This document shows, in pieces, positions 1 to 7,351 of a stretch of 23,339 nt of DNA. The stretch covers positions 1 to 23,339 of the forward strand of contig JAJYKO010000005.1 in NCBI GenBank assembly GCA_021788565.1, given 5' to 3'. Within the stretch, counting starts at the first letter, position 1, and each line of letters opens with the position of its first letter. Made by a program: the position numbers and the translations under genes. Below the pieces are notes generated by a model. It made no database searches and was not told the origin of the DNA. It worked only from the letters and a program-made list of their open reading frames with translations. This stretch comes from Chloroflexota bacterium. GTDB taxonomy: Bacteria; Chloroflexota; UBA6077.

Positions 1-83
1 CGGTATTGTACATCAAGGGTCGTGCCCTTGACGCCGCTCGCGAGCGCGGTATAGAGTTCCGACAGACTGGGGTCACGGATCGG

Positions 84-101
84 GGGGCAGGCGCCTGCCC
101 C
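84..101. repeat. 18-bp perfect palindrome upstream of pncB
   Basis: GGGGCAGGCGCCTGCCCC is a perfect inverted repeat. It lies 30 nt before the preferred start of the nicotinate phosphoribosyltransferase gene. Two more symmetric elements precede it: a TCAAGGG/CCCTTGA hairpin at 13-31 and the palindrome CGCTCGCGAGCG at 35-46. The first 131 bases hold no gene I can support. The hairpins may end transcription from a gene left of the window or act in the 5' leader, but there is no T-run to prove a terminator. Confidence 0.5.
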
Positions 102-131
102 TTGCCCCCGACCCCTCTTCGGAGGCAGAAG

Positions 132-1550
132 TTGGATCCATCCTTCCTGGGCCGGCATCCGGGCCTGATGACCGACCTGTACCACCCCGATGCCGCTTAC
201 ATCAGCTGGCGAACGGGGCGAAACGGTCTCGCGACCTTCGACCTGTACGCCCGCACCGCGCCATTCCTTGGCTCCTATATGCTAGTTGCCGGCCTGGAGA
301 TGGCCGTGGAGTTCGCCACTCGCTTCCGTTACACGGACGAGGACATCCGCTACCTGGGCCAGATCCGCGACTACGACCCGCGCTTTCTGGAGCACCTTCG
401 GGGAGTCCGCTTCACCGGCGAGATTCGCGCCATGCCAGAGGGCTCCATAGCCTTCCCTCATGAACCGCTCTTGAGAGTCACGGCACCCTTCCAGGAGGCG
501 ATACTGCTGGAGTCCGGCCTTCTCCACACCGTGAGCCTCTCCACCCTGATTGCCACAAAATCTGCGCGAATAGTCCACGCGGCTCGGGGCAAACCGGTCT
601 CTGACTTCGCGTTCCGGCGGGCGCAGTCGCCATACGTGGTAACCCGCTCGGCCTACATCGGGGGCTGCACCACCACGTCATTTCTGGACGCCGCCTACGA
701 GTTCCGCCTCCGCGCAACCGGAACCATACCGCACGCACTTGTACAGCTCTTCGAGACCCAGCGCGAGGCATTTTCCGCGGTGGCAGAGAGCTTCAATCGC
801 TATACGCTACTGCTGGACACCTACGACATTCACGAGGCGGCCTACACGGCGGTGGAGGTGGCCAGGGAGTATCAGGACCGGATGGGCCACACCCTCACGG
901 CGGTTCGGCTGGACAGCGGCGATCTGCTGGAGGGAACCAGGTATGTGCGCAAGGTACTGGATGAGGCGGGCATGCCCGAAGTGCGAATCCTCGCCAGTTC
1001 AGACCTCGACGAGTTCAAGATCGCCGACCTCATCGCCCAGGGAGCCCCTGTCGATGGCTTTGGGGTTGGCACCAGCATAGGAGTGGGCGCCGGGTCAGTG
1101 GACCACAACGTTCCTGGGAGTGCCCTGGGCGCGGTGTACAAGCTGGTATGGTATGAGGACGACAACCCCAGGGATCGACCCAAGATCAAGGTGGCCGGCG
1201 AGAAAAGCACCTGGCCGGGGAAGAAAGAGGTTTACAGAATCGATCGCTTCGAGCGGGACGTCATCCAACTGTGGGATGAGCCGAAGCCGGACAGCGGAAA
1301 CCGGCTACTCAAGACGGTAATACGCCACGGCGAGGTCACGCCCGGTGCGCTGCCTCCCCTCTCGGAGATCTGGGAGCTCGCGAGCCGAAACCTTGCACAA
1401 CTGCCGGAGGAGTACCACGCCCTGGTCTCCCCAAAGCCCTATCCAGTCGAGCGGAGCAGCGGGTTGCTGGCCCTGCGGCAGCAAGCCTTAGAGCACTACG
1501 GCGGCAACGGTTTCTCCGAAGGCGGCGAGGAAGACGCGATTATCGGATAA
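132..1550 (+). CDS. pncB: nicotinate phosphoribosyltransferase
   Basis: Joins nicotinate to PRPP to give nicotinate mononucleotide in NAD salvage (cytoplasm). The family is clear from GLMTDLYH at the N-terminus, GTIPHALVQ around residue 200 carrying the His phosphorylated in the ATP-assisted mechanism (H201), RLDSGDL at 259-265, SSDLDEFKI at 289-297, and the phosphate-binding GFGVGT at 309-314. I chose the TTG at 132 because GGAGG at 121-125 lies 6 nt upstream and gives the usual short lead before LMTDLY. The ATG at 6 would translate the palindromes at 13-101 and is unlikely; the ATG at 168 lacks a ribosome binding site and would cut into the conserved start. Product is 472 residues, normal for the family. 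The gene is convergent with the next, with only 4 bases between the stops. Reading frame intact. Confidence 0.93.
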   Translation: MDPSFLGRHPGLMTDLYHPDAAYISWRTGRNGLATFDLYARTAPFLGSYMLVAGLEMAVEFATRFRYTDEDIRYLGQIRDYDPRFLEHLRGVRFTGEIRAMPEGSIAFPHEPLLRVTAPFQEAILLESGLLHTVSLSTLIATKSARIVHAARGKPVSDFAFRRAQSPYVVTRSAYIGGCTTTSFLDAAYEFRLRATGTIPHALVQLFETQREAFSAVAESFNRYTLLLDTYDIHEAAYTAVEVAREYQDRMGHTLTAVRLDSGDLLEGTRYVRKVLDEAGMPEVRILASSDLDEFKIADLIAQGAPVDGFGVGTSIGVGAGSVDHNVPGSALGAVYKLVWYEDDNPRDRPKIKVAGEKSTWPGKKEVYRIDRFERDVIQLWDEPKPDSGNRLLKTVIRHGEVTPGALPPLSEIWELASRNLAQLPEEYHALVSPKPYPVERSSGLLALRQQALEHYGGNGFSEGGEEDAIIG

Positions 1551-1554
1551 CGTG

Positions 1555-2061
1555 TCAGCTATCAGCAATCGGCTGTGAGCGAACTGGGGACGAGAACCTC
1601 CACTGCGCCCACAGCAGCAGCCCCTCGAACACCAGGAGCGACATTATGGATGGCCATTCGAGGTGATACCCGATATCTGGCTCCGGCCGTGGTTGCGGCA
1701 ACCAGAGATACGGCACCAGATGGGCCGCCGCGGCCAGGGGGATTCCGAAGAACATGAAACCCAGGTTAAGTCCAGCAAATACCCAGGGTACTCTCGAACG
1801 ATCAGCCGAAAGGGCTGCCCTGATGACAAATAGCACTGCGCTCGCTGTGACCAGGATAGCCGCCGGGACGTTGCTTCCAGGTGAGGTCTCGAAGAAATCG
1901 TTGAGTGCACGTGCCGCGGTTCCGATGGGTGGCCTCCCCGGGCGCACGTCCCATGGAACCATCCAGGCCTCAGTCACCGCAGCAACGACTATGAACAGTA
2001 GGACCCACGTTACTATGAGCCCACCCACACCGAGGATAGCGGCCAAACCTCTTCGTGACAC
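1555..2061 (-). CDS. four-helix membrane protein of unknown function
   Basis: I do not recognise the family. The 168-residue product has four hydrophobic segments, roughly residues 6-30, 60-82, 90-117 and 131-150. A short basic start (SRRG) puts the N-terminus inside the cell by the positive-inside rule. The GTG start at 2061 is preferred because GGAGG (2071-2075) sits 9 nt upstream; the longer open frame from 2157 would run through the 28-bp palindrome at 2116-2143. The gene lies downstream of the secreted-protein gene 2159-2839 on the same strand but is separated from it by that hairpin, so co-transcription is partial at best. No catalytic motif visible. Confidence 0.7.
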   Translation of the reverse strand: MSRRGLAAILGVGGLIVTWVLLFIVVAAVTEAWMVPWDVRPGRPPIGTAARALNDFFETSPGSNVPAAILVTASAVLFVIRAALSADRSRVPWVFAGLNLGFMFFGIPLAAAAHLVPYLWLPQPRPEPDIGYHLEWPSIMSLLVFEGLLLWAQWRFSSPVRSQPIADS

Positions 2062-2115
2062 ACTTGTGGACCTCCACGTAATGACGGAGTGGGTGCGAAG
2101 CACTCCCAGAGCGAA

Positions 2116-2143
2116 CTGGCTGGGCGAGCGCTCGCCCAGCCAG
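2116..2143 (-). terminator. 28-bp perfect palindrome, probable terminator hairpin
   Basis: Each 14-nt arm (plus-strand left arm CTGGCTGGGCGAGC) pairs perfectly with the other, with no spacer. It begins 15 nt beyond the stop codon of the minus-strand secreted-protein gene, where a terminator is expected. There is no T-run after it, so it may slow or partly stop transcription, or protect the 3' end. Function is inferred from position and stem strength. Confidence 0.5.
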
Positions 2144-2158
2144 CGCATACAAGTCACT

Positions 2159-2839
2159 CTACCACAGGTACAACCCGTTCTTCACCCTGTCCATCCCGCC
2201 GCACAGCAGGTCTGCCGCCCGATCTCCGATCACGAGACGCATCCAGTCGTACGAGGAGCTGAAGCCGCTGAGATCGGCCCCGTAGGCTAGCATCAGCCCG
2301 TTCAGCACTATGGCGTCATCGCTGTACCAGTTGAGAAGACTGACGTCATTCCAGGCACAGGGTATGTTGTCCACATAATCCATATCCGACGGATCACCGT
2401 CAGCATTGGCGTCCGCATACCAGTAGCTACCGAAGCACCTTTCACTGTAGCCGTCATAGCTAGCAAGAACGATGGAGCCGCTCCAGGGGAGAGATGTCGA
2501 GGCCGCACCGAGGGGGCTGAGGGTAGGCGCCGCCTTCGGCTTGCCCGTGCTCGCCGATCGCTTGAGCGCTGCCAGGTCCTTCTGTGACATGCCAACTTTC
2601 GCGGCGGACTTCTCCAGAAGCGTTTCCTTCTCCGACTGGGTCAACCTGGCGTGGAAGGCCATGACTTCTGGTGAGGAGATCTTTCCCCCGTAGACTCCAT
2701 CCACGAACGCCTGGATTTCCTCAGGTGTCACCCCTGATGATGCAGGTGCCCGGGACTCCGATCCGATGGCGGTCCCTGGGACTAGCCCCGCGAGTAGGAC
2801 CAGCCCTACGACCATTGATGCCAGTCTTGCTTTGACCAC
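2159..2839 (-). CDS. secreted protein with a calcium-loop-like segment, family unknown
   Basis: 226 residues. Residues 1-26 form a Sec signal peptide (basic VKAR, hydrophobic core, small residues before the cut). Residues 37-95 are charged and probably helical. The C-terminal domain (about 115-226) has three Cys and an Asp-rich stretch DANADGDPSDMD that resembles an EF-hand or dockerin calcium loop. The last residue is Trp. The start is GTG at 2839, set by AGGAGG 7 nt upstream (2847-2852). No protease or other active-site motif is recognised. The gene follows the split LuxR-type gene on the same strand with 140 bases between them, so that regulator's promoter may once have read into it. I am sure it is exported; its role is unknown. 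Confidence 0.75.
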   Translation of the reverse strand: MVKARLASMVVGLVLLAGLVPGTAIGSESRAPASSGVTPEEIQAFVDGVYGGKISSPEVMAFHARLTQSEKETLLEKSAAKVGMSQKDLAALKRSASTGKPKAAPTLSPLGAASTSLPWSGSIVLASYDGYSERCFGSYWYADANADGDPSDMDYVDNIPCAWNDVSLLNWYSDDAIVLNGLMLAYGADLSGFSSSYDWMRLVIGDRAADLLCGGMDRVKNGLYLW

Positions 2840-3234
2840 CCTGGTACCTCCTCTTCTCTGTGCTCGCCCACAAAATTGGTGGCAGGAGATGTATTGTCTT
2901 CCTGTGCCGACACGTCACCGGGGAAATCCCTAGTCCTGCATGATCGTGCTGCGTGTGCACACACCTCGACCGACTTTCGTCAGCAAACATCGCCCCAAGG
3001 TGCCGCCACGGGCAGCAGACCGTGCCGGTACGCCTCGACTATGGCCTCGGCCCTCGAACGCGCCCCGAGTTTCGACAGCACGTTGCTGACATGGAACTCC
3101 ACTGTCTTGACCGACACGACTAGCTCACCGGCGATCTCGGCGTTCCGCAGTCCGGCCACCAGAAGTTCCAGCACTCTCTGCTCGGACGGAGTGAGAGGCT
3201 CACCCCCACGTAGCATCGGGCGGCCACTTAGGAT

Positions 3235-3251
3235 CCTTGACGGAATAAGTC
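3235..3251 (+). repeat. left terminal inverted repeat of the ISAzo13 element
   Basis: CCTTGACGGAATAAGTC. It is an exact reverse complement of 4505-4521 and lies three bases past the transposase stop codon. Confidence 0.85.
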
Positions 3252-3253
3252 CT

Positions 3254-4471
3254 TCAATTGATGGAGCTTCTGGGATGGATCGAGTAGTTCCATTCGCCGT
3301 GGAAGCTGTCCAGGTAGATCTGGACCCCTGCCAACTCATCGTCCGAGACCTGTTTCTTGGTCGGGTAGGGAGTGGAGTCCAAGGCCGCCCGGATCTGGAG
3401 TCCAGCCGGGGTCATGGTGCTCCCGATCAAACTGACCACTACTTCGTGACTGACCAGCGGTCGGCCTCGCCAGTTCTGAGTGATATGCGAGAACATCCGA
3501 TGTTCGATCTTGTTCCACTTGCTCGTGCCAGGGGGAAAATGGCAGACCGACACACGCAGTCCTGTCTCATCAGCGAATTGCTGCAGGGCCAACTTCCACA
3601 ACCGGGAACGGTTGCCATTGCTTCCACCACCGTCGGCCATGATGAGCAGTTCGGTCGCCTCGGGATACTTCGGTGCCCCCATTTGCTCCCACCATCGACG
3701 CACCGTTGCCACGGCAAACTCCGCCGTGTCGTGATCGGTGCCCACGCTCACCCACCCCTGGTTCGCCCAGACGTCGTAGACACCATAAGGGATCGCCTTT
3801 CCCAGCGCCTGGCTCGGGAAATCGTGAACCTGCACCAGTTCTGGCTGACCTTTCGGCTGCCACTCCCGCCCGCCGTTCTTGAATTCCCCCACCAACTCCT
3901 TCTTCTTCGCATCCACCGAGATAACAGGTTGGCCTCGCTGCTGAAAGGCCAACGCCTGCGCGTTGATGTGCTCGAACTGCGCGTTGCGGTCGGGATGGGA
4001 CGCCCCTTCCTTGGTCTTGCGATTCGCCTGCAAGCTGTAGCCCAGATCTCGCAGCAGATCCCCGACCTTGCGTCCGCTGATCCTGTGGCCTTTCTCTCCC
4101 AGGGCTTCCGCCAGCTTGTTCAGACTCTTGCATGTCCACCGCAAGGGCGACTGGGGGTCGCCACGGGCGGACGGCTCCACCAGCGCCTCCAGGTCTCGCA
4201 GCAGCGTCGGGTCCTGCTCGGTCAGCGCCTTCCGCCCCCCACCAGGACGCCGCAGCCGCTGCTCGGCCGGCACCACCGTCGGCGTTACCGTCAACTCGCT
4301 GATGCCCTGGGCGATGGTACTCCGCGCCATCCCGGTAGCCCGGGCAACCAACGCCACCCCACCCCGCCCGAAGGCCTGCGCTTCGGCAGCCGCTACCAGG
4401 CGCCGCATCCGCTCGGTCAACACCGGGTGCAGCGTCTCAAAGACTCTCTTGATGCTCTGCTCATCTGCCAT
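3254..4471 (-). CDS. ISAzo13-family DDE transposase
   Basis: Catalyses cut-and-insert of its own element. The 405-residue product has an N-terminal HTH-like part (FGRGGVALVARATGMARSTI, about residues 34-53) and an RNase-H-like DDE core. That core shows ISVDAKKKELVGEFKNGG, with the first Asp near 187, LIMADGGGSNGNRSR with the second near 280, and KWNKIEHRMFSHI with Glu near 323. These strings are typical of the ISAzo13 group (Pfam DDE_Tnp_ISAZ013). I chose ATG 4471 (MADEQSIKRV), the usual N-terminus of the family; ATG 4498 in the same frame is possible. No strong ribosome binding site precedes either. Full length and uninterrupted, so probably active. Confidence 0.9.
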   Translation of the reverse strand: MADEQSIKRVFETLHPVLTERMRRLVAAAEAQAFGRGGVALVARATGMARSTIAQGISELTVTPTVVPAEQRLRRPGGGRKALTEQDPTLLRDLEALVEPSARGDPQSPLRWTCKSLNKLAEALGEKGHRISGRKVGDLLRDLGYSLQANRKTKEGASHPDRNAQFEHINAQALAFQQRGQPVISVDAKKKELVGEFKNGGREWQPKGQPELVQVHDFPSQALGKAIPYGVYDVWANQGWVSVGTDHDTAEFAVATVRRWWEQMGAPKYPEATELLIMADGGGSNGNRSRLWKLALQQFADETGLRVSVCHFPPGTSKWNKIEHRMFSHITQNWRGRPLVSHEVVVSLIGSTMTPAGLQIRAALDSTPYPTKKQVSDDELAGVQIYLDSFHGEWNYSIHPRSSIN

Positions 4472-4504
4472 AAGCACATCATAGCACCGACAGACCAAAT
4501 GACT

Positions 4505-4521
4505 GACTTATTCCGTCAAGG
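4505..4521 (-). repeat. right terminal inverted repeat of the ISAzo13 element
   Basis: Reverse complement of the left repeat at 3235-3251, 17 of 17 bases. It lies upstream of the transposase start. Confidence 0.85.
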
Positions 4522-4775
4522 CGACTTAAATTGGCGGCGCGACCCGATGAGAGTCCACCAGACCCGGGTTTCGGTCTTTCGGGGCGAGGTCTCTCGGTAT
4601 GTGAGTGCTTCGGCCTAGGATGCAGCATCATGTTTACCTCCGATGAGCGTTTGGACAACACCACGGCCTTGACTCGGCCTCGACAATTTGCGAGGCCCAC
4701 AACCGCCACTTCTGGGGACGGCACACGCCCCGGGCTGACCCCGAGGACGATGTTCTTCCTCAGCCGTGCACTCGT

Positions 4776-4845
4776 AGTGTACGCACGGTTGGGCGCCTGC
4801 ACACCGGCCGAATTGACAGGCTTTGGCCTGTATCAGAATCATGAT
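4776..4845 (-). promoter_or_regulatory. tandem dyad operator and -10 of the split LuxR-type gene
   Basis: On the minus strand the proximal site is GCCTGTCAATTCGGCCGGTG (4821 to 4802). A weaker site lies 24 bp upstream (4845-4826) and ends in ACAGGC. The shared core is CAGGCCAAAGCCTGTCAATT (4830 to 4811), close to those at 6227-6246 and 13194-13213. A -10-like TACACT (4781-4776) follows the proximal site by 20 nt. The transcript would start near 4769, giving a leader of about 140 nt before ATG 4631. On the plus strand TATGGT at 4845-4850 could make it bidirectional and serve the 4913 gene. Activator use is inferred from spacing. Confidence 0.6.
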
Positions 4846-4912
4846 ATGGTTGTTGGCGGAGGCTAAGGCCCTTGTAGCGGTGGCCGCCGGGCATAGCCGC
4901 TAGGAGTACGCG

Positions 4913-5227
4913 ATGAGCAAGAAATGGAGAGGCGAGCCACCCCCGGGTAACCAGGATCGGGACGGCTTGGGGAATTGGATAGACTGGCAGGACCACCAGT
5001 ACCTGCCGGCCTACTGGGTGGGTGGGAAGGTGCCGCCAAATCTGCTGGGAAAGCGGCCCAACAAGTTTGGCTACCTCCTTCTGGCCACCGGCGTCGGAAC
5101 CCTCTTGATTGCTGGGGTGCGCGTGCTCCTTTCCGGAGCCAACCCGGACCCGGTGGAGATAGGCTATCCCGTGCTCTTTGCCGCCCTCCAGGTGGGTGCA
5201 GGCGTAAGCCTGCTCAAAAGATCCTGA
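4913..5227 (+). CDS. small two-helix membrane protein, unknown
   Basis: 104 residues starting at ATG 4913 with AGGAG at 4902-4906. The first 50 residues are hydrophilic and rich in Pro, Gly and Trp (WRGEPPPGNQ, YLPAYWVGG). Two hydrophobic segments follow at about 51-72 and 82-100, ending in LLKRS. This predicts a cytoplasmic N-terminal tail anchored by a helical hairpin. I do not recognise the family. It shares its upstream region with the divergent split LuxR-type gene, so it may respond to the same operator at 4802-4845. It converges on the Clp N-domain gene. Confidence 0.65.
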   Translation: MSKKWRGEPPPGNQDRDGLGNWIDWQDHQYLPAYWVGGKVPPNLLGKRPNKFGYLLLATGVGTLLIAGVRVLLSGANPDPVEIGYPVLFAALQVGAGVSLLKRS

Positions 5228-5256
5228 CCTTCGCGAAGATCCCGACAGATCAAAGA

Positions 5257-5287
5257 GAGAGCCGATAGGAACGCATCGGGAGCTCTC
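5257..5287. terminator. hairpin between convergent genes
   Basis: GAGAGC (5257-5262) pairs with GCTCTC (5282-5287), and inner CGAT pairs with ATCG, with a small bulge. It sits between the stop of the 4913 gene and the stop of the Clp N-domain gene. No T-run on either side, so the call is weak. Confidence 0.3.
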
Positions 5288-5325
5288 GCCAAAGCAACTG
5301 CGATCGTTCCCTCAGGGGGATACGC

Positions 5326-5745
5326 CTACGGCGCAGGCGCCCCTCCAAGTTCCCGAAGGATCCCGCCCCTAATCTCCTGGGAATCGATTCCCAGAAGCTT
5401 CAGCACCGTGGCAGCAGTGCCAGTGTCGTCACGGAGCAACGCCAGTAACAGGTGCTCGGCACCTATGTGGTCACTGCCCAGGCGCATGGCCTCCGCAGGG
5501 GCGTCCCGTTGGATGATCTCCGTCAGCCGCGCCTTCGTTAGCTGCACCGCAATTCGCGCTTTTTCCAGATCGGGGACCCAGTTCCTCAGTATCATCCCCG
5601 CGATACTCGTGTCCTCTCTGAGAAGACCAAGTAGCAAATGCTCACTGCCCGTGCCAGCGTCACCGAGTCGCCGGGACTCCTCACGGGCAAGTGATAGCGC
5701 CTGCATCGCCGCCTGGTCGTAGCACCTGGGCTGACTAGTCTCCAT
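5326..5745 (-). CDS. stand-alone Clp N-terminal (double Clp_N) domain protein
   Basis: 139 residues with two Clp_N repeats and nothing else. Repeat one has AMQALSLAREESRRLG and GSEHLLLGLLRE; repeat two has AMRLGSDHIGAEHLLLALLR followed by TAATVLKLLGID. In ClpC/ClpA this domain docks substrates and adaptors onto the AAA+ ring. Here the ATPase modules are absent, so the protein cannot unfold substrates alone. It may be an adaptor, a competitor for adaptors, or a relic. ATG 5745 is chosen because GGAGG lies 9 nt upstream; the longer frame from 5859 has no such signal. The gene is single and flanked by an IS110 remnant, so its operon partners may be lost. Domain call is firm, role is open. Confidence 0.85.
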   Translation of the reverse strand: METSQPRCYDQAAMQALSLAREESRRLGDAGTGSEHLLLGLLREDTSIAGMILRNWVPDLEKARIAVQLTKARLTEIIQRDAPAEAMRLGSDHIGAEHLLLALLRDDTGTAATVLKLLGIDSQEIRGGILRELGGAPAP

Positions 5746-5862
5746 GACGCGCCCTCCTGTTGGACCCAATCCTTTGACACGCTGATGCTGACCTCTTGGA
5801 ATCGACGCTTTAGCGGGGGTAGCCCGGGACGTCCGACTAAAGTCTCGTATGAAAACCAAGGG

Positions 5863-6177
5863 TCAGGCGGCCACCTCCTGCGGAGTGACGGTGACCTGGT
5901 AACCGAGAGCTCGCAACTGCTGGATGGCCCGCGGGGCTACATGTTGGCGACGACACTCATCGTAGGGCGGGGGGGGGTGATCCCGACGGACCTCCCCCTT
6001 CTTGATCAGATTGTAGGCGATGATGAGGATCGAATGACCCACAGCAATGGCAGCCCGCTTGGCACCCCGGCAGACCACCAGCCGCTGCTGCTGGCTAGAC
6101 AGGTAGCAGGGCTTCTTCTTGACGGCGGCCCTGGCCGCATCGGTCAGGCTGCGCCTCAGCCAGAGGCTCCCCGTAGA
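5863..6177 (-). pseudogene. IS110-family transposase, C-terminal remnant
   Basis: About 104 codons of open frame match the C-terminal end of IS110/IS116-type transposases: LWLRRSLTDAARAAVKKK, then GAKRAAIAVGHSILIIAYNL and a final LRALGYQVTVTPQEVAA. The frame is closed upstream by TGA at 6178-6180. The N-terminal DEDD catalytic domain and the Ser motif region are missing. It is a relic. Its left end overlaps nothing; its right end lies 34 bases from the operator of the C39-like peptidase gene, so the old insertion may have reshaped that promoter region. Confidence 0.75.
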
Positions 6178-6211
6178 TCACACATGTTGCCTCAGGCCTC
6201 AGCCGGCCGTC

Positions 6212-6282
6212 ACCTGTGGATTCTCACAGGTAAAAAACTGGCAATTCTGACAGTACGCAAGCCCGAGTGGATAGGAAAGAAT
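6212..6282 (+). promoter_or_regulatory. tandem dyad operator and -10 of the C39-like peptidase gene
   Basis: Site one is ACCTGTGGATTCTCACAGGT (6212-6231), a dyad with 7 of 8 paired arm bases. Site two, AACTGGCAATTCTGACAGTA (6236-6255), is centred 24 bp downstream. The core CAGGTAAAAAACTGGCAATT (6227-6246) matches the cores at 4811-4830 (minus) and 13194-13213. A -10-like AAGAAT (6277-6282) follows by 21 nt. The proximal site would centre near -43, as for response regulators that contact polymerase. The predicted leader to ATG 6477 is about 190 nt. Confidence 0.65.
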
Positions 6283-6304
6283 ACGACCACGTTGTAACAC
6301 AACC

Positions 6305-6333
6305 GGAGGCAACTGATGAAGGAGGTGACATAG
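6305..6333 (+). other. short upstream ORF with strong ribosome binding site in the leader
   Basis: GGAGG (6305-6309) precedes by 6 nt an ATG at 6316 that reads MKEVT and stops at 6331-6333. The same stretch contains AAGGAGGTGA (6319-6328), complementary to the 16S rRNA 3' end. A hairpin CGCTCA/TGAGCG follows at 6368-6383. It may tune translation or stability of the peptidase mRNA. Not proven; a chance Shine-Dalgarno cluster is possible. Confidence 0.35.
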
Positions 6334-6476
6334 GGCAACTGAGGCTGATACCGACGCTCCCTGAAGCCGCTCACATCTGAGCGAGCATCCTGGATCCCGA
6401 CTGGGTGATCGTTGACGGTAACCGCATGGGATGCCTGTAGCCCCTTCCGGTCGATCACAAAAAAGGAGCAAGGTAC

Positions 6477-7301
6477 ATGAAAGTCAAGCTACTAGCTATA
6501 CTACTATCGGCAATCACCCTTGCGACTGCGGCCCTGCCGGCCTACGCGGACGGCCCGAATACTCCACCAGGGTACAAGCAGCCCACCAGGCAGCTTACCG
6601 GCCAGGAGGCTGCCAGAAACAAGCAGAAAGCAACGGAAGCCGACGCTTTGTTTCGCATGTTCAACAGCTATCGCGAAGGAAAAGCCGGCTACGCGGCGCT
6701 CGAGAAAGTGGTCCAGGTATTTAACGATCACTGGGCCAAGGGCAAACCTGCGAAGGAGACAATCGAGCGGTTAGGACAGGCCGACCCCAATCTAGGGCTG
6801 AACCTTGTCGCCCAAGAAACCGGTTACTGGTGTGGTCCAGCCAGCGCGTACATGGGGCTGGCCTACAAGGGCGCATGGATGGATCCCAGAAACCCGAGCA
6901 GGTCGCTAAGCCAAAGCAACCTCGCCACCGATCTTGGCACAAGCCAGGATGGAACCATTTGGGCAAACGTCCCCGGGGTGTTGAACGCCTGGGCTAACAC
7001 CAATTGGTATGCCAACTTCAGTGCTCCTACTTCCACACAGGTGATGAACGACGCCAGCCTGGACTATGCCAATAGCTACCCTTGGATCTACGATACTCAC
7101 ATGAGCAGTTCAACCGGTTACCTGACCGGATGGTCGAGCGGCGACATATGGCACTACGTTGCGGGTGACGGGTACGACAACAATTCGCAGCAAGTCCACT
7201 ACTATGATCCCTATTCGAGCAACCCGAACGCCTACGGTAACTGGTGGATACCGGCTAGCACGATGAGCGGGGTTCTTCAAGATCGTGGAATGACTTGGTG
7301 A
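6477..7301 (+). CDS. secreted C39-like (papain-fold) cysteine peptidase
   Basis: 274 residues. Residues 1-24 are a Sec signal peptide ending PAYA. Residues 39-100 are a charged helical pro-like region. The C-terminal domain has the Peptidase_C39-like layout: Q113 and ETGYWCGPAS with C119 as nucleophile, LATDLGTSQDGT, then DIWHYVAGDGYD with H226 and HYYDPYS with D244. The catalytic set is complete, so it is probably an active peptidase or amidase outside the cell. Unlike ABC-exporter C39 domains it is free and exported. ATG 6477 has GGAG 8 nt upstream. Transcription is probably controlled from the dyad pair at 6212-6255, which links it to the peptide-kinase operon at 8785-12984. The final residue is Trp. 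Its substrate is unknown. Confidence 0.8.
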   Translation: MKVKLLAILLSAITLATAALPAYADGPNTPPGYKQPTRQLTGQEAARNKQKATEADALFRMFNSYREGKAGYAALEKVVQVFNDHWAKGKPAKETIERLGQADPNLGLNLVAQETGYWCGPASAYMGLAYKGAWMDPRNPSRSLSQSNLATDLGTSQDGTIWANVPGVLNAWANTNWYANFSAPTSTQVMNDASLDYANSYPWIYDTHMSSSTGYLTGWSSGDIWHYVAGDGYDNNSQQVHYYDPYSSNPNAYGNWWIPASTMSGVLQDRGMTW

Positions 7302-7351
7302 ACGCCGCTCGGGCGTCGCACGCACTTGCAGGCGCCCTCGGCTCCGAGCAC

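Larger units (their letters stand above)
3231..4523 (-). mobile_element. ISAzo13-family insertion sequence
   Basis: A single intact transposase gene (3254-4471) is enclosed by terminal inverted repeats. The perfect 17-bp part is at 3235-3251 and 4505-4521 (CCTTGACGGAATAAGTC), with partial matching further inward. ACTTA flanks both ends and is taken as the target duplication. The outermost bases do not align symmetrically (6 bases before TTGACGG on the left, 4 on the right), so the borders are good to a few bases. The element is inserted in a LuxR-type gene and reads in the same direction as that gene. Confidence 0.85.
2980..4631 (-). pseudogene. small LuxR/NarL-type HTH regulator split by an ISAzo13 element
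   Basis: The 3' part (2980-3225) encodes a full GerE/LuxR helix-turn-helix: LTPSEQRVLELLVAGLRNAE, then SVKTVEFHVSNVLSKLG. The 5' part (4524-4631) starts at ATG 4631 with GGAGG 5 nt upstream (4637-4641) and runs in open frame to the element. ACTTA occurs at both borders (3226-3230 and 4524-4528). Removing the element plus one ACTTA joins the two parts in frame, giving a 117-residue protein with a Pro/Arg-rich N-terminus, the HTH and no receiver domain. I therefore read it as a working gene that was recently interrupted. The HTH could still be made from an internal start such as ATG 3216, but no good ribosome binding site is seen. A regulated promoter lies upstream (4776-4845). Confidence 0.8.

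Noticed and set aside
1..83. Protein-like minus-strand reading (DPSLSELYTALASGVKGTTL)
   Set aside because: No start codon or ribosome binding site in the window and the frame runs into the palindromic GC block. Could be part of a gene left of the window but cannot be supported.
2916..2933. CACCGGGGAAAT stretch, matching half of the 13203-13222 site, upstream of the 2839 gene
   Set aside because: The conserved CCTGTCA half is absent and the partner core is missing, so it is not counted as an operator.
2876..4618. 580-codon open frame on the plus strand
   Set aside because: It is antisense to the transposase and the LuxR fragments, has no ribosome binding site and low-complexity Arg/Pro-rich content. 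GC-rich shadow frame.
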